Below, piece by piece: positions 11,715-25,300 of a stretch of 64,000 nt of DNA. Source of the DNA: Chiridota heheva. Taxonomy: Eukaryota; Echinodermata; Holothuroidea; Apodida; Chiridotidae. Location: the NCBI GenBank assembly GCA_020152595.1, contig JAIGNY010001203.1, positions 1,979,501 through 2,043,500 of the forward strand, written 5' to 3'. Numbering within the stretch: position 1 is the stretch's first letter; every line of letters starts with the position of its first letter. A program made the position numbers and the translations under genes. Below the pieces are notes generated by a model, which made no database searches, was not told where the DNA came from, and was given only the letters and a program-made list of their open reading frames with translations.

Positions 11715-12232
11715 TCCTTTGATTGGTCAATAGGTTTGATTAAACCCATCTGGCTTTTCATTGTTCAATAGGGATGATTAAACCATCTGGCTTTTCATTG
11801 GTCAATAGGTATGATTAAACCCATCTGGCTTTTCATTGGTCAATAGGTATGATTAAACCCATCTGGCTTTTCATTAGTCAATAGGTATGATTAAACCCAT
11901 CTGGCTTTCCATTGTTCAATAGGTATGATTAAACCCATCTGGCTTTTTATTGGTCAATAGGTATGATTAAACCCATCTGGCTTTTTATTGGTCAATAGGT
12001 ATGATTAAACCCATCTGGCTTTTCATCGTTTAATAGGTGTGATTAAATCCATCTGGCTTTTCATTGGTCAATAGGTATGATTAAACCCATCTGGCTTTTC
12101 ATTGGTCAATAGGTATGATTAAACCCATCTGGCTTTTCATTGGTCAATAGGTATGATTAAACCTTTTCATCTGGATTTAACCCATCTGGCTCTTCATTGG
12201 TCAATAGGTATGATTAAACCCATCTTTAAAGG
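11715..12232. repeat. 38-bp minisatellite derived from LINE RT coding sequence
   Basis: About 13 copies of a 38-bp unit containing TTGGTCAATAGGTATGATTA followed by AACCCATC. The first and last copies read directly into intact LINE codons on both sides, and the unit is itself the codons for WSIGMIKPI plus 11 extra bases. Every unit carries ATTGG, the inverse of a CCAAT box. Confidence 0.93.
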
Positions 12233-12357
12233 CAAAGGGACAAAAAAGATCTTGACAATTAATAGAGGTATTACTTTACTTTCCTGTTTTGGTAAATTGT
12301 TCACTGCAGTTTGAAATGAGAGAATGTGATAATTTCTTATCAATGAACAGTGTTTTT

Positions 12358-12975
12358 GGTTAAATGGTGTTCTTGGCTATGAACGGTGTTCTTGGCTATG
12401 AACGGAGTTCTTGGCTATGAACGGCGTTCTTGGCTATGAACTTTCTTGGGTATGAACGGCGTTCTTGGCTATGAACGGCGTTCTTGGCTATGAACGGCGT
12501 TTTTGGCTATGAACGGTCTTTTTGGCTATGAACGGAGTTCTTGGCTATGAACGGTGGTCTTGGCTATGAACGGTGCTCTTGGCTATGAACGGTGTTCTTG
12601 ACTATGAACGGTCTTTTTGGCTATGAACGATCTTTTTGGCTATGAACGGTCTTTTTGGCTATGAACGGTCTTTTTGGCTATGAACGGTCTTTTTGGCTAT
12701 GAACGGTCTTTTTGGCTATGAACGGTGCTCTTGGCTATGAACGGTGCTCTTGACTATGAACGGTGTTCTTGACTATGAACGGTCTTTTTGGCTATGAACG
12801 ATCTTTTTGGCTATGAACGGTGTTCTTGGCTCTGAAGCTATGAGTGCTCTCTTGACTATGAACGGTGTTCTTGACTATGAACGGTCTTTTTGGCTATGAA
12901 CGGTCTTTTTGGCTATGAACGGTCTTTTTGGCTATGAACGGTCTTTTTGGCTATGAACGGTGTTCTTGACTATGG
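12358..12975. repeat. 19-bp minisatellite derived from LINE RT coding sequence
   Basis: About 32 copies of TATGAACGGTGTTCTTGGC with variants (GTCTTTTTGGC, GTGCTCTTGGC) spreading in local runs. The LINE codons at its left edge (12341-12360, AATGAACAGTGTTTTTGGT for NSVFG) are recognisably the ancestor of the unit. The LINE resumes with EAGFRKNHST right after the last copy. Confidence 0.93.
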
Positions 12976-14640
12976 AAGCTGGATTCAGAAAGAATCACTC
13001 AACCGTTGATCATATCTTTGTACTTTACTCCATTATTAAACTGTATAAATGGAAACATAAAAAGCTTTACTGCGCATTTATCAATCAGGTTTCACTATGT
13101 TACAAGATTTTGGCTAACAATATTAACGGTAAAATTTTCAACGTAATTAAGAATCTTTTTTCCAGTCCAAAATCATGTGTCATGAACAATAGTGATAAAT
13201 CTAAATTTTTTTGGTTGCAATGTTGGTGTTTGAAAAAGGGAAACCTTCCCCTCTATTGTTTGCAATTTATCTTAATGACTGAATTCTTTTAAAGGAAATA
13301 TTACAATGGGTTGGATTGGCTTACCAATAGTTTCCAAGAGAGCCTTAGCAACGATGACTATGAACTCTATCTTAGGCTGGTTTACTCGTTTATATGCAGA
13401 TGGTATACTGATTTTTGCTGAAAGTGAAGATAATCTACAAATTGCTCTTGATGCTGTAATTTTGCCAAACTTGGCATTTGAATGTAAACACCAAAAAAAC
13501 AGCCATGATATTTTCAATGGGCAAGGTTAAAGAAAAAAAGCTGCTTTCACATTTGGTAATACAATTTTAGAAGTCATAGATGACTTTCTTTATTTGGGTA
13601 TAACTTTTAATTATAACAACAAATTTAGTAAAGCAAAAGTTAAACAGGTTAACCAAGCAAGAAATGCATTGTACAGTCTTCTTGCAAAATGTTATAACTT
13701 GAATCTTGTAATTGATATTCAACTACAAGTGTATGGTCAGACAATTGAACCAATTTTGTTATACTGTAATGAAGTGTGGGGCTTTTAAGATATTACTTAT
13801 ATTGACCATTTTCAAATTAAGTACTTCAAGCAAACATTGAAACTAGGCAAGAACACTACAAACTGCATGGTGTATGGTGAGCTTGGTAAAACTAAGCTCA
13901 AGAAAATTATTCAAATAAGAATGCTTTTTTTGGTGTAGACTTATTAATAGTAAAGACAACAAACTGTCATGTATGTTATATAGATTATTGAGGACTCTAC
14001 ATGACAAGGGTTCCTGCAAGGGTTCCTGAGGGTTACAAATCACCTTGGATTTCTAAAAAAATATTTTTGATAAATCAGGCATGTCATACATTTGGAATAA
14101 TTCAAACTTAACAAGTGATTGGTTATCTCAACCTTAACAAAAATCAAAGTTAATGAAGTTAATGTGCAGAACTGGCTTTCAGAAGTAAGTAGTTACTCTA
14201 GCTGTTAAACTTATGGAACATTTAAAATTAAGCCTGGATTAGAGGATTATTTAATTATCCTTTCCGAGACTTCTAGCAATGTGTAAATTTTGCTGTGCTA
14301 ATACTAGGATTCCAGTTGTTACTGGACACTTTTAAAATATTGACTTGGCTAACAGAACTGTAAATTTTGTCCAAATGATCAACTTGGGGATGAATTTAAT
14401 CTTTTGCTGTGGTGTCCTTCATTTGCTAATAGTAGGAGAAAGTTAATTAACCAATATTATTGGAAGAATCTAATGTTGCAAAAATGATTAACCTCTTCCA
14501 GTCACAAAGGTTATCAACCTTGCAAAATTCTGCAAAATTATTATTAAGCATTAATTTTACTTGGGTCACTATTTTTCCTCACTTCTGTTCATATGTTGCT
14601 TTTTTTTCTTTTTCTTATCTAGTGTCCTAGGAATTTGACC

Positions 14641-15603
14641 TGATTTGTTTTGGGTACTATACCCTGTAGAGGATATGCATAATCTTTCCTGCCTCTGAAG
14701 ATAATTTCTTTGGTTTTAAGAGCATGAGATGAAATAAAAGAGTCCTCCATAAAATTCATATTTTTTTAGTTTATCTCGTTTTCTTGTAAATACTGATATA
14801 TTCTCTGGCGTTAATCATTTAGGTCACAAAATTTCATTGTTTTGACTCAATTTAATGATATATCGAGGGTTGTTTCTTGAGTATTACTATGCTTGTAAGT
14901 AGGTCAGGCTTGGTGTGGGGGTGATTGACCTGACAGATTTTCTTTGTTGCTCTTGCCATTGTCCTTTAAATTAAGAAGACGTCGTTGAGTATTTCAGCAT
15001 TATTTCATTCCAAATTCCTTCCTGTAGATTTTAAGTTGTGAACTGCCATGTAAAGGGTCTGGTGTCTGGTTTGCTACTTGTGATGAGCGCTATGCGGAGA
15101 ACTGCTCTAAAGTAATATGGACTGAGGCTGTTTTTGTTGTACAATAAAAGGTTGAGACTTTAAATGGCTGTCTTCTGGTCTTTCATTGGTATCTTTGCAT
15201 CGTCTTATCCTAAACCACCATCCTTTTACTTATTTACTAAGTATTTAAGTATTATATGTATCATACATTATATAGATCCGTCCACTTTTTCTTTCATAAT
15301 AACCTTTGGTGGCTGGTGCCATCTCTTACACTTGTTAAATTGATATTTGCTATCTTTTTCCTATTTGTTCATGTTAAACATGCATGTATGCTTTGTTACA
15401 GACTCTGTATACCTCAAATCAGGTGGTAAAAAGTGATAAATAAACTGTAAACAAACAACCTTGTCTCCCCATTGCAAAAGGCATACAGTAAGTCATTCTA
15501 GCTTGATAAATACCAAATGGAAAAAAGTGTGATATATTTTTGTTTAAACCTCACATCTCCAGGGTTACTTAATTGTAGATCATTCCCACACTACGGATGA
15601 ACA
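14641..15603. other. AT-rich sequence, possible LINE 3' UTR, otherwise unassigned
   Basis: No exon recognised. A run near 15420-15455 (GTGATAAATAAACTGTAAAC) resembles the end of a LINE 3' UTR, but I cannot link it firmly to the element ending near 14640. Confidence 0.3.
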
Positions 15604-15834
15604 ATTTTTTTTTTCCATTTCATAATGTCAATCTGTTCCATCTCAAGCAGACCTGTGATTCTGTAGGTACAACAGATTCTGTGTACATATAATATCCCTT
15701 TCTCAACAGCTAAGATTATTTTCAGATGTCCAAGGCTGTGAAGCACTCTTGAATAAAGACCCACTGGGACTGAACCCGAGACCTCTAGCATGCCAAGCTG
15801 ATGCTACATTTATGATCGCTAGACCACGAAGATG
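15604..15834 (-). mobile_element. tRNA-derived SINE with A/B boxes and A-tail
   Basis: The minus strand reads like a tRNA head: TGGTCTAGCGAT (A box), then GGGTTCAGTCCC (B box), followed by a unique body and a terminal A-run (T-run 15604-15613 on the plus strand). Its sequence differs from the GAGGTGCAGTGG family elsewhere in the window. It lies between LINE debris and the 3' end of the methyltransferase gene. Confidence 0.62.
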
Positions 15835-16017
15835 ATATTGTACAAGCTGGGCTCAATAGCTACCTAGAGCTTGCATGGTTTCCATCCAACCTTTCCCAGT
15901 TGACAGAGATTCATCTTGATGTTTGTTTCGTTTTTTGCAATGCTGTAGATCATCCTCTGTTTGGAATCCTACTTTTAAAGGTAAAGCACACTCTTTGGAA
16001 CAACAGCATCAACACAG

Positions 16018-16144
16018 GAAAGTATTATATTGCCCAACATACAGGGAGGTTATGAAGCCTAACCCTAAACCTAACCTGTTAGGGTGAGAATAGTTCTGCT
16101 CCAAAACTGTGAAAACCCTGTATGGTGGGCAATATATACTTTTC
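16018..16144. repeat. 127-bp inverted repeat (hairpin/MITE) in a 3' UTR
   Basis: Arms 16018-16046 and 16116-16144 are complementary at about 26 of 29 positions (GTATTATATTGCCCAACATA in one arm). The loop holds CCTAACCCTAAACCTAACC. It begins 11 bases past the stop codon of the minus-strand methyltransferase gene, so its transcript should fold a long stem. It could be a small MITE. Confidence 0.65.
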
Positions 16145-16155
16145 TTTCAGACCTG

Positions 16156-16386
16156 TCAGCTGTTGACAGTGATGCAAAAGTTATTGCACTTAATGCCATG
16201 CCTTACTAGTTTCTTAGAAAATTTCTTCACTTGACTGACAACCGTCTGCTTTTGAAACATCTTGAAGGAAAGTTTGGAGCTGTTGTGTGAGCTGCAAAGA
16301 TGAAATCCCATGCTTTGCAGCATTTCAAGAAACAATTCGTGAGTGAGATATCGAGAGTTGTCAAGACAAGACAGAGGAAGGATTAT
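16156..16386 (-). CDS. BMT2: Bmt2-like gene, terminal coding exon
   Basis: Acceptor is a pyrimidine run ending in CCAG; the exon starts in phase 0 with IILPLSCLDNSRYLTHELF and ends in TGA after 76 residues. LPxxCxxNSRYLT is a conserved C-terminal block of the family. The basic tail (VKKFSKKLVRHGIK) is not part of that block. Confidence 0.88.
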   Translation of the reverse strand: MILPLSCLDNSRYLTHELFLEMLQSMGFHLCSSHNSSKLSFKMFQKQTVVSQVKKFSKKLVRHGIKCNNFCITVNS

Positions 16387-19300
16387 CTGGAAAAAAAAAA
16401 TACACAATTGAAAAGATTAATGAGACTTATTTGCATTTTGGCTTTCAACAGAGGTCAAATAGGTAGTGCAAGACAGATATTAACTATTATAAATAAATAC
16501 TAGAATATCAGCACTCCTCCGCCCCTTTTTACCAACATGCCTAAAATAATTTTAGAGTTTTAATCAATCCCCACACCCAATATAATCTACCTCAGAAATC
16601 CTAGGCCCACCAAGATTCATCCGCAAGTTTTTATTTGTAATGATCATTTGCATTCTGACTCTCGATGTCGTGGTTCCGTTAAGCCCTCATCAAACAAACA
16701 AACAAACATTCTGAACACTTGAAGATTATCTTCTGACTGATTTCTTGCAAGGTCATATCATTGTTTTCAAATTCATTCAGGCTTAGCATTCATTGTTTGA
16801 GTTCCTTTCAGTTAAGATTCACTTTTCATCATTTCAATTCATGGCAGAAACCAATTGTTCTTAGTAGAGGCCACTTAGATTTAATTTTCAATAAGTCCAG
16901 AAAATTGATTGTTGGATTCATTTGATGGCATGAATTCATTGTTCATCACATTCCACTGGTAAGTTTCAACTGTGTCTTGACAGACCATACCCTAAACATC
17001 CCCATCTCAATTTCTCACCTTCCCTTGTACCAATATGTCTCAAATTTAAATCACTTGTTCCTTAAGCAATTATAAAAGCACACATCAAATCTAATCCATA
17101 TCCAATTATCAGTTCTTAAAATATTCTAATGACAGACAAACTCACCCTAAAACCTCCCCACCCCTTCATTTGCACCTTCCTCTGTTCCAATGTCTTAAAT
17201 TTTAGTCACTTCTTCCTTAAGCAGTAACAAAACCACACACCAAATTTCATCCAAATCCAATCATCAGTGCTTGATGACAGACAAACAGGGGAAAAACATA
17301 CCCCCTCCCCTTCCCCATTTGTAGCCTTCCCCTGTTCCAATATGTATCCAATTTTAGGCAATTCCTTAAGCAGTAAAAAAAACACCAAATTAAATCAAAT
17401 CTAATCATCAGTTCTTGAGATATGTTGATGACAAACAAACAAACGCAGGTAAAAACACAACCTCTGTCCAACTTCATTGGCAGATGTAATAACTAACTGG
17501 TGTAATCTAAGAGTATGCATGAGGCTCAAAGAGAAGGAAGATGCAAAGGGTTATCAATTGTAAAAAGACAACAAAAAGCCATCATTATTAATTCATTTCC
17601 ACATTTTATGCCCTAATTTTTTTGTTTTGTGTAAAAACTGAGAGGATGGTTAAGATAATATTTTGGTCCATAGGGCAAATTGAATGAGAGGTTTCATGGG
17701 GAGTTATGAAAGAAATTCTAAGATACATTTATAATAGTATATGAGAGATAACAGTCTGGAGGAATGAAAAAAGATTGATTAAAAGTTATATGCAAGGAGA
17801 ATAGACAATGATGAACACCTTATAAAATCACCTCAGAATAGTACAGAATACCCACGATCCAAAACTAAAATTTGAATATTTGCAAATGATGTAATTTACA
17901 AGTACTAAGATATCTAACATCCAAGACAATTTTATTTTCTCATCTTTGAAAATTAATTGCTTCTTTCTAAGTCATTGAAAGTATTTTGATAAATATCCAG
18001 ATGGGGTGTAATATGTACTTTACAAGAATATGCTTTTCTCATTTGCTCAAGATTTTTTTTTTTTTTTTTTTATATTATAAAATTGCATTAAAATTGTCTT
18101 AGGCTCTGCCTTTATTACACACTGGTGAAACCTTTGAAATTTAATCATTCCTAAATGAAATAAGATATCAACATGGGTTTTGCACCAATTTGTTTCTTAA
18201 TAGTCCTCTACCATACACAAGAAATTGAATATTCATTGGAAAATCCTTCCAGGAGAACTTACAAACAGATATCCATTCTCCTTGCAAAGTTTCTGGCATC
18301 TCATGAGCATCTCGCCCCTCCTCGATGGCATCCCAACAAAATTAAGAACCAAACTCAGCACAATAACATCGTACAAATTGGTTTGTGTCACCTGTGAAAG
18401 ATTTCAGAAGGTAAGTTTAAAACTATCACAAATTGGATCAGGACTCACAATCAGCACTGGTTTATCACTAGCCTGTCAGTCTTCCTTGCATCACTTTTCA
18501 CTAGCACTAAGTACGTAGCTTTTCACGAGCCCTGAGTTTTTTTTTTTTACTTCTGACATATGTATATACTGACAACTTCATGAGTTTTGCACTAGCTCGA
18601 TGAGCATGAGTGATTGAAATTGTGCCCATACAGGAAAACCCAACTAGCCCCATGCTGCGGGGTTTATGTAAATTTTTCAGAACTATTTCTTAAAATACGT
18701 TATAATTGATGCATGCTTTTCTATTAACACACATTTTCACAGGATACACATTGATATAAAGCTCATCATTACAGTTCTCTCTCCAAAGAAACTACAGTAT
18801 TACACAAATCATACTACATGTATAGTCTTGTTACTAAAAATAGTACTTTGACAGCTTTAAGATTTTAGATGGAAGTGAAGCTAATTGTTTCATAGGCTAA
18901 ATTTTCTTTTCATACAAACCCATTGTTCTGGGATCTCCACCATACCCAAAACAAAATCTCACAGTATAAGCCAACTTTAAGTATTTTCATTTTTTTTATT
19001 AACTAGAATTTAGAAAAGTAGCTTAAAAAATTATGTTCAAAAGTTTGATCTTTCTTGTACATAATCAACACAGCAATACGTGACCTACAGTCAAGATCTT
19101 CTCACATGATACAACCAATGGAAGAGTAAAGCGGGTACTGCACCTGAAATTCAAAGAAGTCTGCTTTGTGGATCCCGGCTGCTTGCGGATTCAAATCAAT
19201 GGATGTACAGTCAATCCATCTCTGCTTTGTATAGTTGAGACAGAGGGCACCAACATCAAGTACCATTAGTTTTTCATCCTTTTTGGAAAAATACAAGAAC

Positions 19301-22300
19301 AGATATATTTATCATAGTCACATCTATGAAAACATGACTTGATGTGAATTTGTGAAATTCTACCAAGTTTTATGTTCAATTCTAAACTATAGGCTACTGT
19401 AGGTGTAATGTTTTTCACAAGGGAGGAATACACGTGCAGAGTTGGAATTAATGATCAAATTTCCCACGATTCTGAATGAAGGTGTCGAAAATCTTACCAT
19501 GAAAAATCATGACAGAAATAATATTAATGTAGTAAATACATGTTTATATGCTTGCTACAATTACATGGAGGATGTTTATAAAGAACATATTTACCATATA
19601 CACTGTTGCCTATGCTTACTCAAGAAATCGTTCAAGCAAAAAAAAAAAAAAACAATCTTCCCTTGAATTCCCGTTTTCCCCGCAGCTATAACTGCCGGAA
19701 ATGTATATTTGGTCCGGGTCTGTTCATGCGAAATATTGATTAAATAACACCTGGTAAATTGTTCCTTGTCTGATAGAGAAGTTAATATTCATGTCAGAAA
19801 TGTTTTAAACTGTGCAAAGATGGTTTGAATGATTGAAATTGTGCTGGCCCGTACGTAAAAACAACTAAGCCCGGGCTAGCGGGCTTATGCTAATTTCGAG
19901 CTCTGATACCTATGCAAAATCAATAACATTTAAATCTTTAGGTATCGATTCTGTTCTTCATATTTTTTGGTAACTTCTATCTTTTCCATTAAATGTTGAT
20001 TGGAGGTATGAATATGTTTAAGAAATTCTCAAAGTCGTTGTTCTTCTTGGTAAGAAATTAAGCATGGATTGGGATTCAGATAAAAACAAAAGATGACATC
20101 AAATATTTACTTAAATGATTGGACCTACATATTCAACAAGATGGTAAATTTTCCCCACTGATTTTAATTTCTTGAGGTTTTGGATTTCCATAGATTTTGT
20201 ATAAGTAAGATCTTGGTACCAATATTATGATGCCCGAGGTTGTCCCTTACATGTAGCTTATTCCCTGTATTTTGCTTAGCTTATTATAACTGTATTTTGA
20301 TTTTAAATGAGCCCCGTAATATTTGGGCCATGTGATATTTGAATGCAGGAACATAAGTTCAGGTATCTACGTCTTATACTCATTAACATGGTTTCTTCTG
20401 CTTTTCTTTTGGGCAGGTCCAGGTGTCCCAGCCATACAGCCATAATGCAGATTCCTTTCCATTGTGGATGTAGCTAAGTCGTATTTCTGTTTGGGAACAC
20501 CCAGACACTTACTCCCTAAGCTCTGATATAGAGGGCCATGTATCTTGTAAGATTGTAAGAGAGAATTTTGGCTGGCTAGCCCATGGCTTAGTATTTTTGT
20601 GTGTGTTTGGATACAGCTTGACAGGAGGAGGCTTCTGGAGACAGGCGGCGTTATCCATCCATCCATCCATGTTCATTTGTAGTAGGCGCCTTTTCCATAG
20701 GATACAAAGCGCCCAGAAATGCCGTTATGGCTCGTTGTAAGTGCAATATATCTTAATTCTATTCGTTTCTTTTAGGGGGAACAAAGTCCAGGATTGGGGT
20801 AAGATTTAGGGATGCTGGCCCCTTCTCTCCCGTTTTTTGGCTGGTACACTGTTTTATCTATTTATTCTAAATTTGACACTAGGCTTGTACAATTGGGCAA
20901 GGGCATGACACTTGGCAATTTCCAAGTTCCCCCATGCCGGGTATTTTAGGGATTTCTTGGTATAGAGGAAGGGTATCCCTCGTAGGGAAAGTTTTCACGT
21001 CCCTTTAGTACAGGCGACCCTGAATTTATTATGTCGATCTCGTGAAATATTAGTTTCATGAGCCATGCCGCCCATGCCTTGGTAAGTTTCTTTACGAAGT
21101 GATGTTTTTATTTATTAAAGTTATTTCATGTTAGTTTGCAACAAAACCTGCTTGAGAAGGGAACGTTTCTTGTTATTCCACCTCTGTCTGTCAAACCCTT
21201 CCCCTTGGAAGTAAATTTTGAGGAAGCTAGGTGCTTCCTGGTTATTTCAAACTTTGTTCTTTTTTTTACACTTATTCGAGCCGTACCTTGAACATTTAAA
21301 CATTTATGTAATTTATCAAGTTGTACTCTGGGTGCTAGTTAAGTATCTCATTTAGCACTGAGTTTAGTTTGATTTAGTTCTGTCCGCTGAGAGAAAAAAC
21401 TCGCGGAACTCAATTAGAATTTTGAAGCTTCCCTTATGGAACTACCCTCCCTTTAAGCCTTGTGGGTTTTTTTCTTTTTTTTGTAAATGAGAATCATTCA
21501 AAGATAGCAACAAGAAGTACTGTTTGAGCCAAACCTAATTATCTTTGCGTAATTTATATCCTGCTCGCTCTTTGTATTTTTTAGGCAGTCGTTAGTAGCT
21601 TAGGCCTCCTCCACTCTTTCCCATCTGTGGTCCCGTTCATGCCTGGGGTGAGGACGTACTTGTGGGGTGTCTCTTTCAATTATATTCGTAGCCCCTCTGG
21701 TGTATTCCCCCCTCCCGTAACCCTCACCTCCTAAGATTGGGTGGCATCCAAATGCTTATTTACCCGTGGCAGCACCAGGATTTGGGTCATGGGGAGGGGG
21801 AAAGTGAGGGACAAATTTGTCTCATGGGGAGGGGGGAAATATCCTTTTACCAAACCTTTTTACCTTTGTGTCATTTATATCCTGCTCTCTCTTTGTATTT
21901 TTTTGGGCCTCCCCCTCCCTTTCCCATCTGTGTCCCGTTCATGCCTGGGTTGAGGACATACTTGTGGGGATGTCTCTTTTAATTATACTCGTAGCCCCTC
22001 TGGTGTATTCCCCCCCCCCCCCATCCTGTAAACCTTACCTTCTGACATTTGGTGGAATCCAACTGCTCAATTATCAGTGACGGCATCGGGATCAAGGTCA
22101 TGGGGTGGGGGCAAGCAAGGGGCCAATGTCTCATGGGGGGCAAAATCCTATAAATCAGACTAAATATGTCACTTTACAAAATTTTCAGGGGGCAAGTGGG
22201 AGAAAAGTGATTTGTGGTGGGGGGGGGGGGAAATAGCACTGCCACTGTCAGTTACCCATGTCACCACTCGGCCTGAGTGTGGGGATGCTACTACAATAGA

Positions 22301-25300
22301 GGGATCTACAACATTACCTTAACTTGAAGACTGAATTCATGTACTTCAACAAAAAATTAACATTCCTGTTTCTTAAAAACAAGTATTACAGATCTTTGGA
22401 TGTAGTAACAACTTGAAATTAATCAATAATTTATCATTATAATCTATGCAAACAGAAGATTATGAATTCCCTGATATTAAATTATGTTTTTTCAATCCTT
22501 CAACAGCATTTCTTGAGTGGGAGCAGTTGAAAATTAACATCTCTATAGACACCTTTCCAGATACTTTTAAGGTGCTTCCCACTGTAGGCTTGTGATTGGT
22601 TCACTTAAAACAATCCTCTCATTCGATCACTTCATACAAGCACATACGAAAACTTTCAAAAACCTTACCTTTGCAGGTCTAACACTGAGTTCTTTTAACT
22701 TCTTTAAAACCCACTTGGCCGAGTTCACGTTGCCATGGTGACTTTCACCAAGTCTTGAAGCACACTGGTATGCATCTAATCCTCCAAGCTAACAAAAGAA
22801 GGTTTTATCATTTAAAATGTGCACAACATACAGTAGGTGTCCATTGCAACTTTACTTAACAGTATATGGACAGGTAGAGGCAACATTAATTAGCCCAATA
22901 ATTTAAAATCCCCTAAAACACATAAAGAAGGCAAACAAATTCATCAAAATCGCTTTAAAATTAGCCATTGGTAAATTGGTAAAATAACAAAATCATTTTA
23001 GGTTTTTTTCCTCTTCATACATCACATTTCTTCAATATATTAAAAAAATTCATACTCATTGGTATAATAAGCTGAAAATTTGATAACTACCAATGCTATT
23101 TTTAAAATTTCAGCAGTTAATACTTGGTACTGTACATGGCACCTGTCCATAGACCTTTTAGATCCAACTTGTATTTTCTTTTTAAGGAGCCTAACAATAT
23201 TTGCAAATATACCCAAATACCAGACTTGAAAAAACTCATGAAAACTACAAAAATTCCTACACAACTTCCATAAAAATGTAAACCTTGTAAAAATTTTCAT
23301 CTGGGAAAATTGAGAAGCTCTGAAAGCCATCTGAGACTTTCTTTGCAACCACTATCATGTTTATTGATATAACAAAGTTGAATGACTAATTCTGTATATT
23401 TCCATGAAAGTTATTCCCACCCCAAATTACACACTTTTTTCATGATCAAATGTACCAGGCTGAACCTGTTTTACCTTTTTCTTGCTACAGTAATAACAAT
23501 TGATTATGATTTTATTTCCAGATGTACTTGGGTATCTTCAAAACGTGAGTGCAACTTTCTCTTGTAAGTCAAATCTAGACTGTTTCTACATTAGAAATAG
23601 ATTTGTTTGTTAAGGTTTAACAGCACTGCGACAGTCAAGAGTCAAATGTGCCACTTGGGGGTGTTATATAAATCATGGTGCTAGAATAAAGAGAGAGTAA
23701 AGAAAATGTGTTTAGATGGGGAATAGGGAGGGTTGAAAATTAAAAGGAATTATCTTGCAATTTTATGACCAAGATAGGAAGAATTTAGAATGAAGTAAAA
23801 ATCAACAATATTTGAGATTTTTCCTACGCAGCCTAACGGAAGTTGGTTGGCATTTTAATTGTGGTGTATACTTCATTGACTTAGTATTTGAGCAAATGAG
23901 CTCCTCTTACTCTATCTATTTCTTCCTGAAGCTTCTTCAACTTCTTGTCCTTTTGGTTGGTTCTTCTAGAATCCGATTTGATTTTTTCAATTTGATGAAT
24001 GACTTGATGAACTCTTCCGATGACTTTGTTATCTTTTTTAATTCTTCCTCTTGAACTGAAAAGATCAAACAAAAAGCAAGTAAGCCGATGCATGTATGTT
24101 GCAGAAATGATTAATAGAAATTAGCACAACTGAAATTAAAACTCCGCCTGGCCCCTGGATATACAGCAGCAGCACAAAAAACACCACTCCTAAATTCAGA
24201 TTCATGCATGGAGATAAGTCTTAATGAACTCTCATGATGATTTTGTAACCATTTCCAATTCTGTAGGAGCAGGTAGTTCCATTATAGGGGTCCAAACTGA
24301 CACTTAATGTCAAACCTTTTACATGTTCAAAATTTAAAATATGATAATCTTCCTTGTTGTTTATCATAGATAACCTACTTTATTGATTGTCCTTTATTTG
24401 TTGCTATTTTTTTTAAATGTTCTTGGTAGTTTAGTAGGTTCGAACTTTGTAGCAACATATTTTGTTTTGTGATCCACATGTAAACAGGGACACCAACAAG
24501 AAATAGGCTTGCGATTAAAATCCCCAAAATACATGGAATGTCACCTCCAAATCCCGAACAACGTGAGGCATTGCACCAAACAGAGATCGCGTTAACGACA
24601 AATTTGTCGAATTTTACGCCATGGCTGGAATTTCTAACGACACAGGTTGTACCTGCGTCATAACACTTAGATATAGCATGTGGAATTTTACGCCAGAGTT
24701 TTTCATTAAGATAACTAAAATCATGAACATCTTTAATACCTCTCTGATGCGATTCAAAGTTTTATTTCACACTAAAATGATTTTGAATTACTCATAAATA
24801 AAAGGAAAATGACACAACTATGAGACTAAAGGCCAAATGATTCAACATGCCCCTAGTGCTGCCATAAACACATATAGGCTAGTACATGGACCCTATGCAT
24901 GATGTACGTATACTGTACAGTGTATGTGAAAGTTTTGATGTTGTTTTGAATGCAGGCTGTCAATTATCAACAATATTATCAGCTAGGATTTAACTTTCCT
25001 CCTGTATTGTGTTGATCGTGTATCTGTGAAGTGATCACAGTCTGCAAGTCAAGTTACTATACTGTAAAGAAGTAGGCATGTTCAAGATCTGAATAGTATA
25101 TTATTGTTGACAATTGGTCAAAGTTCACTAAAACCTCATGAAAGTTTGGATACGATAAACAAAGGAATTTTCTAGTTTATTTTTAGATTGTTAACCAAAA
25201 TTTTATGACTCAACAATCAACATTATACAAGGATTGGGTATGAACTTTTTCGTAATATTTTTTTATGATAATAATAGTCCAATTTTGTAATGTTTTTGGT

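Larger units (their letters stand above)
11170..14640 (+). mobile_element. CR1/L2-like LINE, 3' part: reverse transcriptase and C-terminus
   Basis: Continuation of 8195-9366. Motifs in order: ITKLKNNKSLCIDNIPNEFL (about 11580), DWSIGLIKPI, FKGKG...RGIT...LLSCFGKLFTAV (12227-12310), NSVFG, EAGFRKNHSTVDHIFVLYSI (12966), KLYCAFI, NGKIFNVIKNLFSS, YADGILIFAESEDNLQ (13395; YADD changed to YADG), DDFLYLGITFNYN, IEPILLYCNEVWGF (13745), then NCKFCPNDQLGDEFN. The last motifs are typical of CR1/L2-group LINEs from marine invertebrates. Multiple frame changes and two embedded minisatellites make it dead. The 3' end is uncertain; AT-rich sequence after 14640 may be its UTR. Confidence 0.82.
16387..18262 (-). 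other. Intron of the Bmt2-like gene (last)
   Basis: Holds a LINE tail (16660-16707), a ~150-bp threefold repeat (17010-17475) and a T-run near 18052-18071. No further exon is needed, since the neighbouring exons join in phase. Confidence 0.7.

Noticed and set aside
16046-16080. Interstitial telomere repeat (CCTAA-like)
   Set aside because: Only three irregular units inside a hairpin loop; too short and uneven.
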